The notes below the pieces were generated by a model. That model did no database searches. It was not told the origin of the DNA and saw nothing but the letters and a program-made list of their open reading frames with translations. Below are positions 47,469 through 56,780 of a stretch of DNA of 64,000 nt, piece by piece. Source of the stretch: Verrucomicrobiota bacterium (GTDB lineage Bacteria > Verrucomicrobiota > Verrucomicrobiia > Verrucomicrobiales > DEV007). Within the stretch, counting starts at the first letter, position 1. Each line of letters opens with the position of its first letter. The stretch is taken from positions 1 to 64,000 of the forward strand of contig JAHDID010000030.1 of the NCBI GenBank assembly GCA_020630975.1. Reading direction: 5' to 3'. Both the position numbers and the translations under genes were made by a program.

Positions 47469-49463
47469 CTACTGCGAAAGCATCTCCTTCATTTCTTTAA
47501 AGAAACTGGCGGCGTAGTCTTCGTCGATGGGTTGTTCGGCTAGCTTTTCGTAGGGGATTTCCTCTACTTCGACTTTGTCCATCTCTTTGAAAAAGCTACT
47601 CGGCATGCAGGGGATCTTGTCGCCCCACTTTTTGCGGGTGTGACACCAGGAGATTGTCAGTTTTTCTTTGGCTCGGGTGATGGCGACGTAGAGGATGCGG
47701 CGCTCCTCGTCTTTGGTGCCTTCGTCGACGGAGCGGGAGTGGGGTAGGATACCCTCCTCCATACCGATGATGTGGCAGACGGGGAATTCCAGCCCTTTGG
47801 AGGCATGCATGGTGATCAGTGACACGCCGTTGCCGCCATCTTTGTCATCTTCCTTGTCGGAGGCGAGAGAGCAACTATCGAGAAATTTGCGTAGGTTTTT
47901 ACCACGCTTGGCGCGGAAGTCGTACATGGAGTCGACTAGCTCCTGTACATTCTCACGGCGCTTGATGGCTTCATCCTCTTTCTTGCAGGTACGCTTGAGG
48001 TACTCATCAAACTCGATCTCGGCGATGAGATCTTCGGTGAGGGTGGCGTAGTTGCCGGTGCGAGTGTTGGCGACATCGGCGTAGCGATGGATCATCTCGG
48101 TGAATGTCTCCAGCGAGTTGCGCGCGCGCGATGAGCACATATCGAGGAAGCCCTCCTCCTGGATCGCATCGAAGATGCTGACATTGTGCTCGATGCTGTA
48201 CTGCGTGGCATGCTCGACGGTGCCAGCACCGATACCGCGTGGCGGGGTGTTGAAAATACGCAGCAGCGAGACGTCGTCGTCGGGGTTTACCAATACATTC
48301 AGGTAGGAGATCAGATCTTTGATCTCGCGCTTGTCGTAGAAGCTCTGGCCACCGATGACACGGTAGGGGATCTCATTTTCGCGCAGTTGGTTTTCCATCA
48401 CCCGGCTCTGGGTGTTGGTGCGGAAAAGGATGGCGAAGTCTTCCCACTGGCGATTCTGCATGCGGTGCTCCTCCATGATCTCGCCGATCACCCACTCGGC
48501 CTCGGTCTCGGCATCGGGCATGGCGGAGATACGGATCAGGTCGCCATCGCCCTGGCTGGACCAGAGGGTCTTTTCGCGGCGATCGAGATTGTGGCGGATC
48601 ACGCTGTTGGCCAGACGGAGGATGCGGTTCCGCGAGCGGTAGTTTTCCTCCAGCTTTACGATCTGGGGATTGGGGTAAAAGCGTTCGAAATCGAGAATAT
48701 TGGTGATGTCGGCCCCGCGCCAGCCGTAGATGGACTGATCGTCATCGCCGACCACGCAGATGTTGTTCTCTTGGTTCACTACCAGCTTGAGCAGCTGCAT
48801 CTGCAGATTGTTGGTGTCTTGAAACTCATCCACCATCACGAAGCGGAAGCGGCGCTGCCACATCATGCGGATGTCCTCGTGCTCGTTGAGCACTTTCACC
48901 GCTAGGATCATGAGATCGTCGAAGTCGACGGCATTGAATGTCTTCAGCTCCTGCTGGTAGGCCGTGTAGATCTCAGAGATCAGGCTATTGGGATCATCGC
49001 TTACGGTGGTGCCAGTGTTTTTCGCATTCGAGATCAGCGAGTTGGCCATCCGTGCATCCATATTTTCATCCTTGGCCGCCTTGCGCAGGATGATCTGCTT
49101 GAGCAGGGCGATCTGGTCGCCCTGGGTGTAGATGGAGAAATTTTTCTTGTACCCGAGCCGCTCGATACAGGTCCTGAGAATGCGCACGCACAGACTGTGA
49201 AAGGTACAGATCATCACATCCTGCGCCATATTGCCCTCGACCATGTCGTTGACGCGCTCGTGCATCTCCGCAGCAGCCTTGTTGGTAAAGGTCACCGCGA
49301 GGATCTGCTTGGCAGGGATGCCGTTGTACAGCATACCGGCGATGCGTGTGGTCACCACACGGGTCTTGCCAGTGCCGGCTCCAGCCAGGATCAGCAGGGG
49401 ACCATAGTTGTGCTCGGCAGCTGTGCGTTGAGGTTCATTAAGCCCATTGAAGCCCAGATTCAT
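47469..49463 (-). CDS. UvrD/Rep/PcrA-type superfamily I DNA helicase
   Basis: The 664-residue ATP-dependent 3'-5' DNA helicase has the expected motifs: LNEPQRTAAEH (Q motif), Walker A AGAGTGKTRV, TFTNKAAAEM, DEFQDTNNLQ, GDDDQSIYGWRGA, EENYRSRNRIL, SLITMHASKGLEFP and ILYVAITRAKEKL. The length and compactness fit Rep/PcrA rather than RecB. Roles in replication restart or repair are expected. It shares its strand with the DUF4870 gene 26 bp upstream. Confidence 0.92.
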   Translation of the reverse strand: MNLGFNGLNEPQRTAAEHNYGPLLILAGAGTGKTRVVTTRIAGMLYNGIPAKQILAVTFTNKAAAEMHERVNDMVEGNMAQDVMICTFHSLCVRILRTCIERLGYKKNFSIYTQGDQIALLKQIILRKAAKDENMDARMANSLISNAKNTGTTVSDDPNSLISEIYTAYQQELKTFNAVDFDDLMILAVKVLNEHEDIRMMWQRRFRFVMVDEFQDTNNLQMQLLKLVVNQENNICVVGDDDQSIYGWRGADITNILDFERFYPNPQIVKLEENYRSRNRILRLANSVIRHNLDRREKTLWSSQGDGDLIRISAMPDAETEAEWVIGEIMEEHRMQNRQWEDFAILFRTNTQSRVMENQLRENEIPYRVIGGQSFYDKREIKDLISYLNVLVNPDDDVSLLRIFNTPPRGIGAGTVEHATQYSIEHNVSIFDAIQEEGFLDMCSSRARNSLETFTEMIHRYADVANTRTGNYATLTEDLIAEIEFDEYLKRTCKKEDEAIKRRENVQELVDSMYDFRAKRGKNLRKFLDSCSLASDKEDDKDGGNGVSLITMHASKGLEFPVCHIIGMEEGILPHSRSVDEGTKDEERRILYVAITRAKEKLTISWCHTRKKWGDKIPCMPSSFFKEMDKVEVEEIPYEKLAEQPIDEDYAASFFKEMKEMLSQ

Positions 49464-49489
49464 AAACGGCAGATAGCTAGCAGCCTAGC

Positions 49490-49969
49490 CTATTTTATCA
49501 AGCGGAGGTTGAAAGGATAGCGGTAGGCTTCGCCATTCTTTGCAGCGAGAGAGCCTTGAATGCAGAAAATGAGATTGGCGATGGCAGCAGTAGCTGTGAT
49601 GCACCAAGCGAAACAAGCGGCCACTCCAGCGGCTGCAGAGACGATGATGACGATCGCAGTGATGATGCTGAAGTTTAGCGTCTCGCGGGAGTGCTCATCC
49701 ACATAGGGGCTCTCACCCTTTTTCAGGAGATATACAGCCAGTGGGCCCAGCACATAGCCGATACCGGGCAAAATGAAGATACCAGCCAGACTGGAGATGT
49801 GACCGAGCATCGCCCATGTCTTTTCGTCTTTCTCCGACATGCTGCCCTGTCCCATCGCTGGGAAGTGCATCCGACTGCCTCTGGATGATTGATCGGAGGT
49901 GGGAGCGGCAGAGGGATTGGTGGGTTGTTTGGGCTCGGACTGTGGCTGTTCTGGTTGAGAATCTGACAT
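49490..49969 (-). CDS. DUF4870/Tic20-like membrane protein
   Basis: The 159-residue protein has a Pro/Gln/Ser-rich soluble N-terminus (about 50 residues) and then a DUF4870 domain with ISSLAGIFILPGIGYVLGPLAVYLL and DEHSRETLNFSI, followed by one or two membrane helices. The function of the family is unknown. It lies 26 bp upstream of the helicase gene, possibly in one transcript. Confidence 0.8.
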   Translation of the reverse strand: MSDSQPEQPQSEPKQPTNPSAAPTSDQSSRGSRMHFPAMGQGSMSEKDEKTWAMLGHISSLAGIFILPGIGYVLGPLAVYLLKKGESPYVDEHSRETLNFSIITAIVIIVSAAAGVAACFAWCITATAAIANLIFCIQGSLAAKNGEAYRYPFNLRLIK

Positions 49970-50030
49970 AGAATTTACGTGCTTAAGTTTTGTTAATTCC
50001 TATTTACGCAAACTTCAAGCCTCAGCACTA

Positions 50031-50684
50031 TTACAAATAATCGGTAGGATCGTAGTGACCGGCTATCTCAAAGGCCTCGCGCCGCTCGACACAGGTGCCG
50101 CACACACCGCAGTGTTTTTCTTGCCCTTTGTAGCAGGACCAGGTCTGGGCGAAATCGACGCCCAGCTCCACACCGCGAGCCGCGATGTCCTCTTTGCGGA
50201 TGTGTACGAATGGGCGCAGCAGCTGGATCTCGGCATAGGTACCGGCTCGGATCGCCTCGGCCATGGGATCCATAAAGGTATCGCGGCAGTCGGGATAGAT
50301 GGCATGATCGCCGCTGTGAGCGGCTATCACCACCCCCTCGGCCTCCTGGCTCTCGGCAAAGCCCGCTGCGATCGATAGCATGATGCCATTGCGAAATGGC
50401 ACCACGGTCTGCTTCATATTCTCCGCCTCGTAGTGCCCCTCGGGTATATCGCCCCCAGAGCAGAGCAGATCGCTGGCGAAGTACTGGTCCATGAAGCCCA
50501 GCGGGATCGTGGTGTGTGGGATGCCCAGCTGCTGGCAGTGCCACTCCGCGTAGGGGATCTCGCGGTGGTTGTGCTTTGAGCCGTAGTCGAAGCTAAGTCC
50601 CGCTACCACTTCGTGCTCGGCCTGCGCGTCGTATAGCGCCACCACCGAGTCCATGCCTCCGCTGACTAGGACGATTACTTTCAT
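50031..50684 (-). CDS. queC: 7-cyano-7-deazaguanine synthase
   Basis: QueC makes preQ0 from 7-carboxy-7-deazaguanine and ammonia, using ATP, in queuosine synthesis. The 217-residue protein has the PP-loop motif SGGMDSVVAL, conserved AHSGDHAIYPDCR and the C-terminal zinc-binding cysteines in CYKGQEKHCGVCGTC. It begins 4 bp downstream of the queF stop on the same strand, so the two form an operon. Confidence 0.94.
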   Translation of the reverse strand: MKVIVLVSGGMDSVVALYDAQAEHEVVAGLSFDYGSKHNHREIPYAEWHCQQLGIPHTTIPLGFMDQYFASDLLCSGGDIPEGHYEAENMKQTVVPFRNGIMLSIAAGFAESQEAEGVVIAAHSGDHAIYPDCRDTFMDPMAEAIRAGTYAEIQLLRPFVHIRKEDIAARGVELGVDFAQTWSCYKGQEKHCGVCGTCVERREAFEIAGHYDPTDYL

Positions 50685-50688
50685 CAGC

Positions 50689-51102
50689 CTACTCCGGATA
50701 GCTCGCCTCAGCCGTGAGCTGGATGCCGCCTCGCGGTGAAAACTTACCGCGTACGGTCATGCTGCGAGGCTGTGTGGCTCCAGAGAGATCATCGAGGATG
50801 CGGTTTACCACGTCTTCGTTAAAGGCCTCGGTGTTTCGCCATGAGGCGAGGTAAAACTTGAGCGACTTGGTCTCCACGCAGAGTTGATCGGGGATGTAGG
50901 TGATCTTCAGGTGCGCCGAGTCGGGCTGGCCTGTCACCGGGCACAGCGAGCTAAACTCGGGAAAATCCAACTCGATGGTGTAGTCGCGGTGCGCATTGCG
51001 ATTGGGGAATACCTCCAGCTCAGCCTCATCCGGATGGGTGGGCAGGCGGTTCTCGCTGCGGCCGAGCAGTGTCAGGTCATCGGTAGTGGAGAGATCACTC
51101 AT
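50689..51102 (-). CDS. queF: preQ1 synthase (NADPH-dependent 7-cyano-7-deazaguanine reductase)
   Basis: QueF reduces preQ0 to preQ1, the step after QueC. The 137-residue length fits the short (unimodular, YkvM) type. The catalytic Cys54 in SSLCPVTGQPD with Asp61, and the substrate motif ETKSLKFYLASWRNTEAFNE, are visible. The gene order is queF then queC in the direction of transcription. Confidence 0.94.
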   Translation of the reverse strand: MSDLSTTDDLTLLGRSENRLPTHPDEAELEVFPNRNAHRDYTIELDFPEFSSLCPVTGQPDSAHLKITYIPDQLCVETKSLKFYLASWRNTEAFNEDVVNRILDDLSGATQPRSMTVRGKFSPRGGIQLTAEASYPE

Positions 51103-51212
51103 AAAGAAAGGACAATACGAAAGGCGGGGACTATCGGGCTAACTAGGAATTTTTCACACAGATTTCACAGGAGCCTCATCAGGATTTCAAATCTGAGAAC
51201 GAGGCTGCAAGT

Positions 51213-51992
51213 ATGATCCGTTCCTATTCTGCTGAATTCGTCTACTTTTCTCTCCGTCAGGCCTGGGCCTGCCTGTTTGCGGCGCTGATGCTGCTGGGGC
51301 TTATCCTCACGCGGGATAGCTCACTGCTGCCGGCGATCTCGCGCAGCGATCTGCTGTTCCTCTACGCCATCGGCATCCAGGGGTTACTGATCGTCTGCCG
51401 CATGGAGCATCGCAGAGAGATCGGTATGATCGTCGTTTTTCACATCCTAGCGACGCTTATGGAATGGTTCAAAACTTCGCCAGCTATCGGCTCCTGGCAC
51501 TACCCTGCCGATGGCTCGATCTTCCGTGTGCTGGGAGTACCGCTGTATGCGGGGTTTCTCTACAGCGCGGTGGGTAGCTACATTGCCCGCGCTTGGCGGC
51601 TGCTGGATTTCCGCTTCACGAATTACCCTCCGGTCATGGCGACTCTGGTACTGGCGGCAATCGCCTACCTCAACTTTTTCACCCATCACTTCATCTACGA
51701 CATGCGCTGGATTCTGATCGCGGCTTCGCTCGTGTTATTCGGTCGCTGCCAGGTCCACTTCCGCACAGGCCGCCAACACCGCCGGATGCCGATCGTTCTC
51801 GGCTTTTTCCTAGTCGCCTTTGTAATTTGGATCGCGGAAAACATCGGCACCTATGCCAAAGCTTGGGCTTACCCCAACCAAGAAACCAACTGGGAGCTCG
51901 TGCACTGGGGCAAATGCACCGCGTGGTATCTGCTGATGATGCTTAGCTTTGTGCTGGTGTCGTTGATCAATCGAAAGTCGCTGAGATCCTAA
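51213..51992 (+). CDS. DUF817 family integral membrane protein
   Basis: The 259-residue protein has seven or so membrane helices and matches the DUF817 family by its conserved MEWFKTSPAIGSWHYP and NIGTYAKAWAYPNQ..WELVHWGKCTAWYLLM segments. The function of the family is unknown. It is divergent from the queFC operon and followed after 2 bp by a small gene on the same strand. Confidence 0.85.
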   Translation: MIRSYSAEFVYFSLRQAWACLFAALMLLGLILTRDSSLLPAISRSDLLFLYAIGIQGLLIVCRMEHRREIGMIVVFHILATLMEWFKTSPAIGSWHYPADGSIFRVLGVPLYAGFLYSAVGSYIARAWRLLDFRFTNYPPVMATLVLAAIAYLNFFTHHFIYDMRWILIAASLVLFGRCQVHFRTGRQHRRMPIVLGFFLVAFVIWIAENIGTYAKAWAYPNQETNWELVHWGKCTAWYLLMMLSFVLVSLINRKSLRS

Positions 51993-51994
51993 AA

Positions 51995-52288
51995 ATGAAC
52001 CGCATCAAGATCTGCACACTGGTCACATCGATGGTTGCAACTTCGGCTTCTCTTGCTGGAGGAGGGCCATACCCATTACTGGACTTCTCAAGACCGAGTA
52101 AAGGGACAAGTGGTATCGGTGAGATTTCGAATAAAATGACTCTCTTCTACGGTGGGGAATTCTGGATCTCACCTATACCGGGATTCGAGACTTACCAGAA
52201 GGAATATCTGCTCATCACTGCGATGGTTTTGAGCATCACATTATACAAACACCGCCGCTTCCTTTCTCGAAAATCTACTGCGCAGTGA
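51995..52288 (+). CDS. small secreted or membrane hypothetical protein
   Basis: The 97-residue protein has an N-terminal signal-like segment (MNRIKICTLVTSMVATSASLAGG) and one hydrophobic stretch near residues 70-82. Unrecognised. It follows the DUF817 gene after 2 bp, and its 3' end overlaps the 3' end of the convergent YHYH gene by 14 bp. Confidence 0.45.
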   Translation: MNRIKICTLVTSMVATSASLAGGGPYPLLDFSRPSKGTSGIGEISNKMTLFYGGEFWISPIPGFETYQKEYLLITAMVLSITLYKHRRFLSRKSTAQ

Positions 52289-53969
52289 TCTGTATCGCCG
52301 TTTGCGTGCCCGCAGGCCCAGGGAATGTCGCTGTGGCGCTGGTGTAGGGTGCGCTGGCGGTGGTCTGGACTTGCATGATGTATTGGGTGGTGCGGGCCAC
52401 GAAAGTCGCCGTCTGGCCATTCACCGTCACAGCAGTGGGGATGACATTGATGGGTGGCGGTGGCGGCGATGTGCCAAATTCCAAGTCGAGCGTGACAGTG
52501 CTGCCACCAGTATTACCACCCGAACCGCCTGAAAATCCGCTCGAGTCGTAGCTGGCCAGGCTACTCAGATTGACTTGATAGAATTGTTTATCATCACTAT
52601 TGATCCGACCGGAGTCGACCACTGACTCACTGAGATCATCTGCGACCACTGAAGTGAGATTTCCCCACGTCTCCTGATCTTCGGAGTTTTGCACAGTGTA
52701 GTTACCACCCTCCACTGAGCTCCAGGTCAGCGTAACATCGCCACTACCCGCATCTGCCACAATACTGGTTTCGATTTCTTTATTTGGACCTCCTTCGAAA
52801 TACACCTCCGCACCTGCGGGGACTGAAGTGGCTGTGCTGCCTGACGGGCTACCATAAAACGTCCGCCCTAGGATATAGGGAAATGCCGGGGTGCCATCGG
52901 TTTCTATGGTGATGAAATAAGCATACACACCATCTGGGAACTCTGGTGTCTTGCATTGACGGCCATTGTAGATGTCTAGATCGAAATCAGTCCCCAAGGT
53001 ATCCCCAGTATCGCCGCGATACTCGTAGTCCTCTAGGTAGTGTCCCACTGGATACTGGGCGCTCACACTGGGGCCGTACTCGCTGGTCAGCAGACTGAGG
53101 GTGCGCCCCTCTAGTGTATTCGTCCACTGCGGCAGAGTCGTGCGAGTGGTGATGGAGCGCCTCTGATAGCCGCTGATCATCCGGCGGACTGTGCCGCCAG
53201 CCACATCGGGATCATCATAGCCGTAGGGTCCATACACTGGGTAGCCATCGCGTGCCCAGCCTAGGATCGGCGAATGCTGACCATTGAAGTTTTCGGTGTA
53301 GCTATTGGTAGCGACCGTGTAGTCCACGCTATCACCTAGGAGATGCCGCAGCCCAGGACAGTTGGCATGGTAGTGATGAGTGCCCCCTGCCTGATGAGCA
53401 AAGGCGGGATCGAAGGTGATGCCCTCATTAATGTAGGCATCTCGATTCCACACACCGTCGCCTCTAGCTCCGCCACCCGGACTGCCATCTGTGCCAGAGG
53501 AATTGATGTAGGAAAAGGTGTCGCGATTGTCGAACATCGACACACCATCGACAAAGAAGCCGATCGCCCCCGCTCCAGTGGCTGTCTTGCTAACTGGAGG
53601 TGTGGTCGGTGTGCGCGGGATGCGGTAGATGATCGCCTGATTCGATGGGTAATTGGGAAACAGCTGGGTATCGGCCTCGTTGCCATACCAGGGGCCCATG
53701 ATGTGGAAAGGCAGATTCGTGGTGCGAATGTAGATATCCGTAGCGGTGTAGCTGATCTGGCTGACACCGGCGTAGGTCGGTAGCGACTGCACCCCCTCGC
53801 CGCGGCTCCAGGTGGTTACCGAGGATTGCGAATTTTGAGTGGCCGTGGTGGTGTAGATCCGAGCGTACTTCCCCGACAGATCCGTGAACCACGATGTCAG
53901 AATAGGCTCGGCCCACGCCTGAGATCCGATGAGAAAGACTGCGACTAGTGAGAAAACAAAACGGTTCAT
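52275..53969 (-). CDS. YHYH-domain secreted protein
   Basis: The 564-residue exported protein has a signal peptide (NRFVFSLVAVFLIGSQAWA) and a central YHYH domain recognisable by GGTHHYHANCPGLRHLLGD, HSPILGWARDGYPVYGPYGY and PEFPDGVYAYFITIE. The His-rich core suggests metal binding, but the function is not established. The C-terminal third contains an NYTVQNSEDQETWGNLTSV segment typical of secreted verrucomicrobial proteins and a Gly/Pro-rich linker. The ATG at 53969 begins the signal peptide. The gene is divergent from the response regulator. Confidence 0.85.
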   Translation of the reverse strand: MNRFVFSLVAVFLIGSQAWAEPILTSWFTDLSGKYARIYTTTATQNSQSSVTTWSRGEGVQSLPTYAGVSQISYTATDIYIRTTNLPFHIMGPWYGNEADTQLFPNYPSNQAIIYRIPRTPTTPPVSKTATGAGAIGFFVDGVSMFDNRDTFSYINSSGTDGSPGGGARGDGVWNRDAYINEGITFDPAFAHQAGGTHHYHANCPGLRHLLGDSVDYTVATNSYTENFNGQHSPILGWARDGYPVYGPYGYDDPDVAGGTVRRMISGYQRRSITTRTTLPQWTNTLEGRTLSLLTSEYGPSVSAQYPVGHYLEDYEYRGDTGDTLGTDFDLDIYNGRQCKTPEFPDGVYAYFITIETDGTPAFPYILGRTFYGSPSGSTATSVPAGAEVYFEGGPNKEIETSIVADAGSGDVTLTWSSVEGGNYTVQNSEDQETWGNLTSVVADDLSESVVDSGRINSDDKQFYQVNLSSLASYDSSGFSGGSGGNTGGSTVTLDLEFGTSPPPPPINVIPTAVTVNGQTATFVARTTQYIMQVQTTASAPYTSATATFPGPAGTQTAIQITAQ

Positions 53970-54032
53970 GATTGAGTTCATCGTGAGGTCCACTATCCCC
54001 CACCAACTTAAAGCCCAAGTTAAGAAACGAGA

Positions 54033-54050
54033 TTCTTTATGAAAAGAATT
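54033..54050. promoter_or_regulatory. inverted repeat between the YHYH and response-regulator genes
   Basis: ATTCTTT-ATGA-AAAGAAT is a perfect 7-4-7 palindrome 40 bp before the response-regulator start. It could be an autoregulatory site of that regulator. This is inference. Confidence 0.3.
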
Positions 54051-54090
54051 TCTTCATCCCGAGTTTAGGTTTCTCCACTAGACTAGTGTC

Positions 54091-54750
54091 ATGCGAGTAC
54101 TGGTGGTAGAGGACGAGCCTGATCTGCGCAGCGCACTGATCCTAGCGCTGCGCGACGAGGGCTATGCGGTGGACGAGGCAGCCGATGGCATCGAGGGTCT
54201 GGAGAAAGCCGAGGACTGGGACTACGACGCTATCGTGCTAGATCTGATGCTGCCTGGTATGAATGGCTTCGAGCTGCTGCGTGACCTGCGCAAGACCAAG
54301 CAAACGCCGGTGCTCATCCTGACCGCTCGCGAGTCGGCCGAGGATAACATACGCGGCCTCGATCTCGGTGCCGATGACTATGTGAAAAAACCCTTCGAGC
54401 TAGAGGTGATGCTAGCTCGACTACGCGCCCTGATCCGCCGCTCTGCCGGCCACGGTAGCAATGAAGTGACCATCGGCGACATCGAGGTCGACCTAAACGC
54501 TCGCGTCGTAAAGAAATCTGGCAAGACCATACAGTTGACGGCCAAGGAGTTGATGCTGGTCGAATTCCTCGTGCAACACCGTGGCCGCTGGATCTCGCGC
54601 ACTCAGCTGTATGATCATCTCTTCGACGAGATGGCATCTACGGCATCGAATCTGCTCGACGTCCATGTCTCCCGAGTGCGCAAGAAGCTGGGCTCCGACT
54701 TTATCCAGACTCGTCGAGGCGTCGGCTACAGCATCGATCCCAGAGGATAA
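54091..54750 (+). CDS. OmpR-type DNA-binding response regulator
   Basis: The 219-residue protein has an N-terminal receiver domain (acidic pocket VVEDEP, phospho-acceptor D51 in VLDLMLPGMNG, the Lys of YVKKPFE) and a C-terminal winged helix (LTAKELMLVEFLVQHRGRWISR, VHVSRVRKKLG, RRGVGYSI). It is encoded 6 bp upstream of the cognate histidine kinase. The target genes are unknown; the divergent YHYH gene is a candidate. Confidence 0.93.
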   Translation: MRVLVVEDEPDLRSALILALRDEGYAVDEAADGIEGLEKAEDWDYDAIVLDLMLPGMNGFELLRDLRKTKQTPVLILTARESAEDNIRGLDLGADDYVKKPFELEVMLARLRALIRRSAGHGSNEVTIGDIEVDLNARVVKKSGKTIQLTAKELMLVEFLVQHRGRWISRTQLYDHLFDEMASTASNLLDVHVSRVRKKLGSDFIQTRRGVGYSIDPRG

Positions 54751-54756
54751 TAAAAG

Positions 54757-56190
54757 ATGACCCACTTTCGACACACCCTGCGCTGGCGGATCCAGCTATG
54801 GCACGGCCTCCTGCTCGCCACCGTAGTGGCCGGATGCTGCTACGCGATGTGGAAAGCCGACTCGGCGCAGCGGCTACAGAATGCCCGCTCCGAGCTGCGC
54901 GCCCAAGTGATAACGGTGGTGCGCAGTATGCCGCCGCCTCGCCCTCCTGGCTCGGGGCCACCACCCGATGCGCGCACCGGCACTCGCACTGAACGAATGA
55001 CAGCGCGCCTCAACGGCTACAGCGAGGCCATCACCGAAGCGGATAGCAGCAAGCAGCTCTACTACGTGGTCTGGCATGAACGCGACCAAACGATATCGAA
55101 GTCGCAATACACCCCGGAAGGGATCCAGTGCCCTGAGGTGGATCGAGATAGCGATGCCGGCACCATGGAGCGCACCACTAGTGAGGCGATCGAGGCTTTT
55201 TTCATCACACCTACCTTGGACTGTTTTTTGGTGGGCCGCTCTCTCCAGCCGCTGCGAGAGGCGGATCGTACCACTGCGATCCGCTTAGCCGCTATCGGTG
55301 CCGCTGTGATCGTATGCGGGCTGCTGGTCGGCTGGTGGATCACTGGTCAGGCGCTGCGTCCGATCGGCGAGATCGCCGAGACAGCTCGACACATCGCCCA
55401 AGGCGACCTGAGCGATCGCATACCCGAGCACAAAGGCGGCTCTGAGATCGATCAACTGAGCGGCGTGCTCAATGAGACCTTTGACAAACTGGAGAGCGCC
55501 TTTGAGCAGCAGCAGCAGTTCACCGCCGATGCCGCTCACGAGCTACGCACACCGATCTCGGTGATCCTGACTCAGGCGCAGACCGCCCTCAACCGAGAGC
55601 GCGAGCCAGCCTTTTACCAAGAAGTCCTCGGAGCCTGCGTGAATGCCGCACGGCGTCTGCAGCGGCTCTCGGAGAATCTCCTGCAGCTATCTGCTTTTGA
55701 TAATAAGTCGAGCGCCTCTGCGCCTCGCGAGAGGTGTGATCTAGCAGCGATCATCGAGGTGGCCGCCGATCAATTGCAGCCACTAGCCGCCAAGCGCCGC
55801 ATAGCTATCTGCAATGAAGCCGCTGAAACCATCGTCCAAGCCGATCGCGATGCGATCGAGCAAGTCGCTGTGAACCTACTCGCCAACGCCGTGCAATACA
55901 GCGACGATGACCAATCGGTGACCATCCGCTGCGGTAGAGATGCCGACGAAGTCGCTTATCTTACCGTGTTAGATCGCGGAGCTGGGATCGCCGAGGCGGA
56001 ATTGCCGCACTTATTTGATCGCTTTTACCGGGCCGAGTACTCCCGAGATCGTCATCGAGGTGGTGCCGGACTCGGGTTGGCGATATGTCAGCAGATCGCT
56101 GATAATCATGGTGCAACGCTAGAAGTCGAGAGCCAAGTGGGAGAGGGTAGCCAGTTCACTCTGCGATTTGCTCGCGATAAGTCAGCCTAA
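54757..56190 (+). CDS. sensor histidine kinase
   Basis: The 477-residue protein has two membrane helices (about 13-32 and 176-198) flanking a periplasmic sensor of about 140 residues with a Pro-rich patch. A HAMP region follows, then HisKA with the phospho-acceptor H261 in AAHELRTPISVI, then an HATPase domain with VNLLANAVQYS, DRGAGI and GGAGLGLAICQ. It pairs with the OmpR-type regulator upstream. The signal is unknown. Confidence 0.93.
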   Translation: MTHFRHTLRWRIQLWHGLLLATVVAGCCYAMWKADSAQRLQNARSELRAQVITVVRSMPPPRPPGSGPPPDARTGTRTERMTARLNGYSEAITEADSSKQLYYVVWHERDQTISKSQYTPEGIQCPEVDRDSDAGTMERTTSEAIEAFFITPTLDCFLVGRSLQPLREADRTTAIRLAAIGAAVIVCGLLVGWWITGQALRPIGEIAETARHIAQGDLSDRIPEHKGGSEIDQLSGVLNETFDKLESAFEQQQQFTADAAHELRTPISVILTQAQTALNREREPAFYQEVLGACVNAARRLQRLSENLLQLSAFDNKSSASAPRERCDLAAIIEVAADQLQPLAAKRRIAICNEAAETIVQADRDAIEQVAVNLLANAVQYSDDDQSVTIRCGRDADEVAYLTVLDRGAGIAEAELPHLFDRFYRAEYSRDRHRGGAGLGLAICQQIADNHGATLEVESQVGEGSQFTLRFARDKSA

Positions 56191-56233
56191 ACAGCCGCCT
56201 TTCCATTTGTGATTCGGGTAGTTCGGTAGCAAA

Positions 56234-56626
56234 TTGGCCGTCGTGTTCCAGATCATTTTCAACGAAATCAGTGCCGCAGAGATTTCTCAGCTACCAACCC
56301 TCTCTCAGTTGGAGTTGCTGAATGAATTCCAGGTCAGCCATGACGACCTCGAAAACCTCAGCGAGGAAGATAACGATGAGGCCCCATTCGGTGCTATCGA
56401 TCGTGAAGGCAAAAAGCTGTATCGCTTCCGTGCCAACGACTTGAGAATTTACTTCGAAGTCGTCGAGGGTAGCGATGCTGTCGTGGTGCACCGCGTACTC
56501 AACCGCAACACCTTTGCCGACTTCCTATTCCGCGCTACGAGCCTGTCCGTGGAGGATGACGATCTGAAAAACTCCAAGCACTTTTGGGAGCTGATCGAGG
56601 AAGGGCAAAACGCCCGAAAAGTCTAG
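56234..56626 (+). CDS. RelE/ParE-like fold protein
   Basis: The 130-residue protein has a segment RFRANDLRIYFEV..VVVHRVLNRNTFADFLFRA that fits the C-terminal core of RelE/ParE-type toxins. An acidic loop and an acidic C-terminal extension make it longer than the usual 85-100 residues. No antitoxin gene lies beside it. A toxin role is therefore doubtful; it may be a domesticated relative. A TTG start at 56234 is assumed; a GTG at 56243 is possible. Confidence 0.55.
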   Translation: MAVVFQIIFNEISAAEISQLPTLSQLELLNEFQVSHDDLENLSEEDNDEAPFGAIDREGKKLYRFRANDLRIYFEVVEGSDAVVVHRVLNRNTFADFLFRATSLSVEDDDLKNSKHFWELIEEGQNARKV

Positions 56627-56720
56627 ATCAGTAGATTCGACTTCAGTCGAATCATTTTCGGAGCGCTGGAGACGCAGTCAGTCCAAGCCTATGGGGCCGA
56701 CTACGATCCTAAGTTTACAC

Positions 56721-56755
56721 AAAAAAAACGGCGGCATCCGCCACCGTCTTTTTTA
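56721..56755. terminator. bidirectional terminator
   Basis: GGCGG-CAT-CCGCC with A-rich sequence on its left and TCTTTTTT on its right can terminate both the rightward RelE-like gene and the leftward porin-like gene. Confidence 0.65.
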
Positions 56756-56780
56756 GATGTGATGAATATAAGAAAAAGAC

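Noticed and set aside
50055-50378. Plus-strand open frames opposite queC and other GC-rich genes.
   Set aside because: They lie antisense to well-supported genes and show no recognisable domains.
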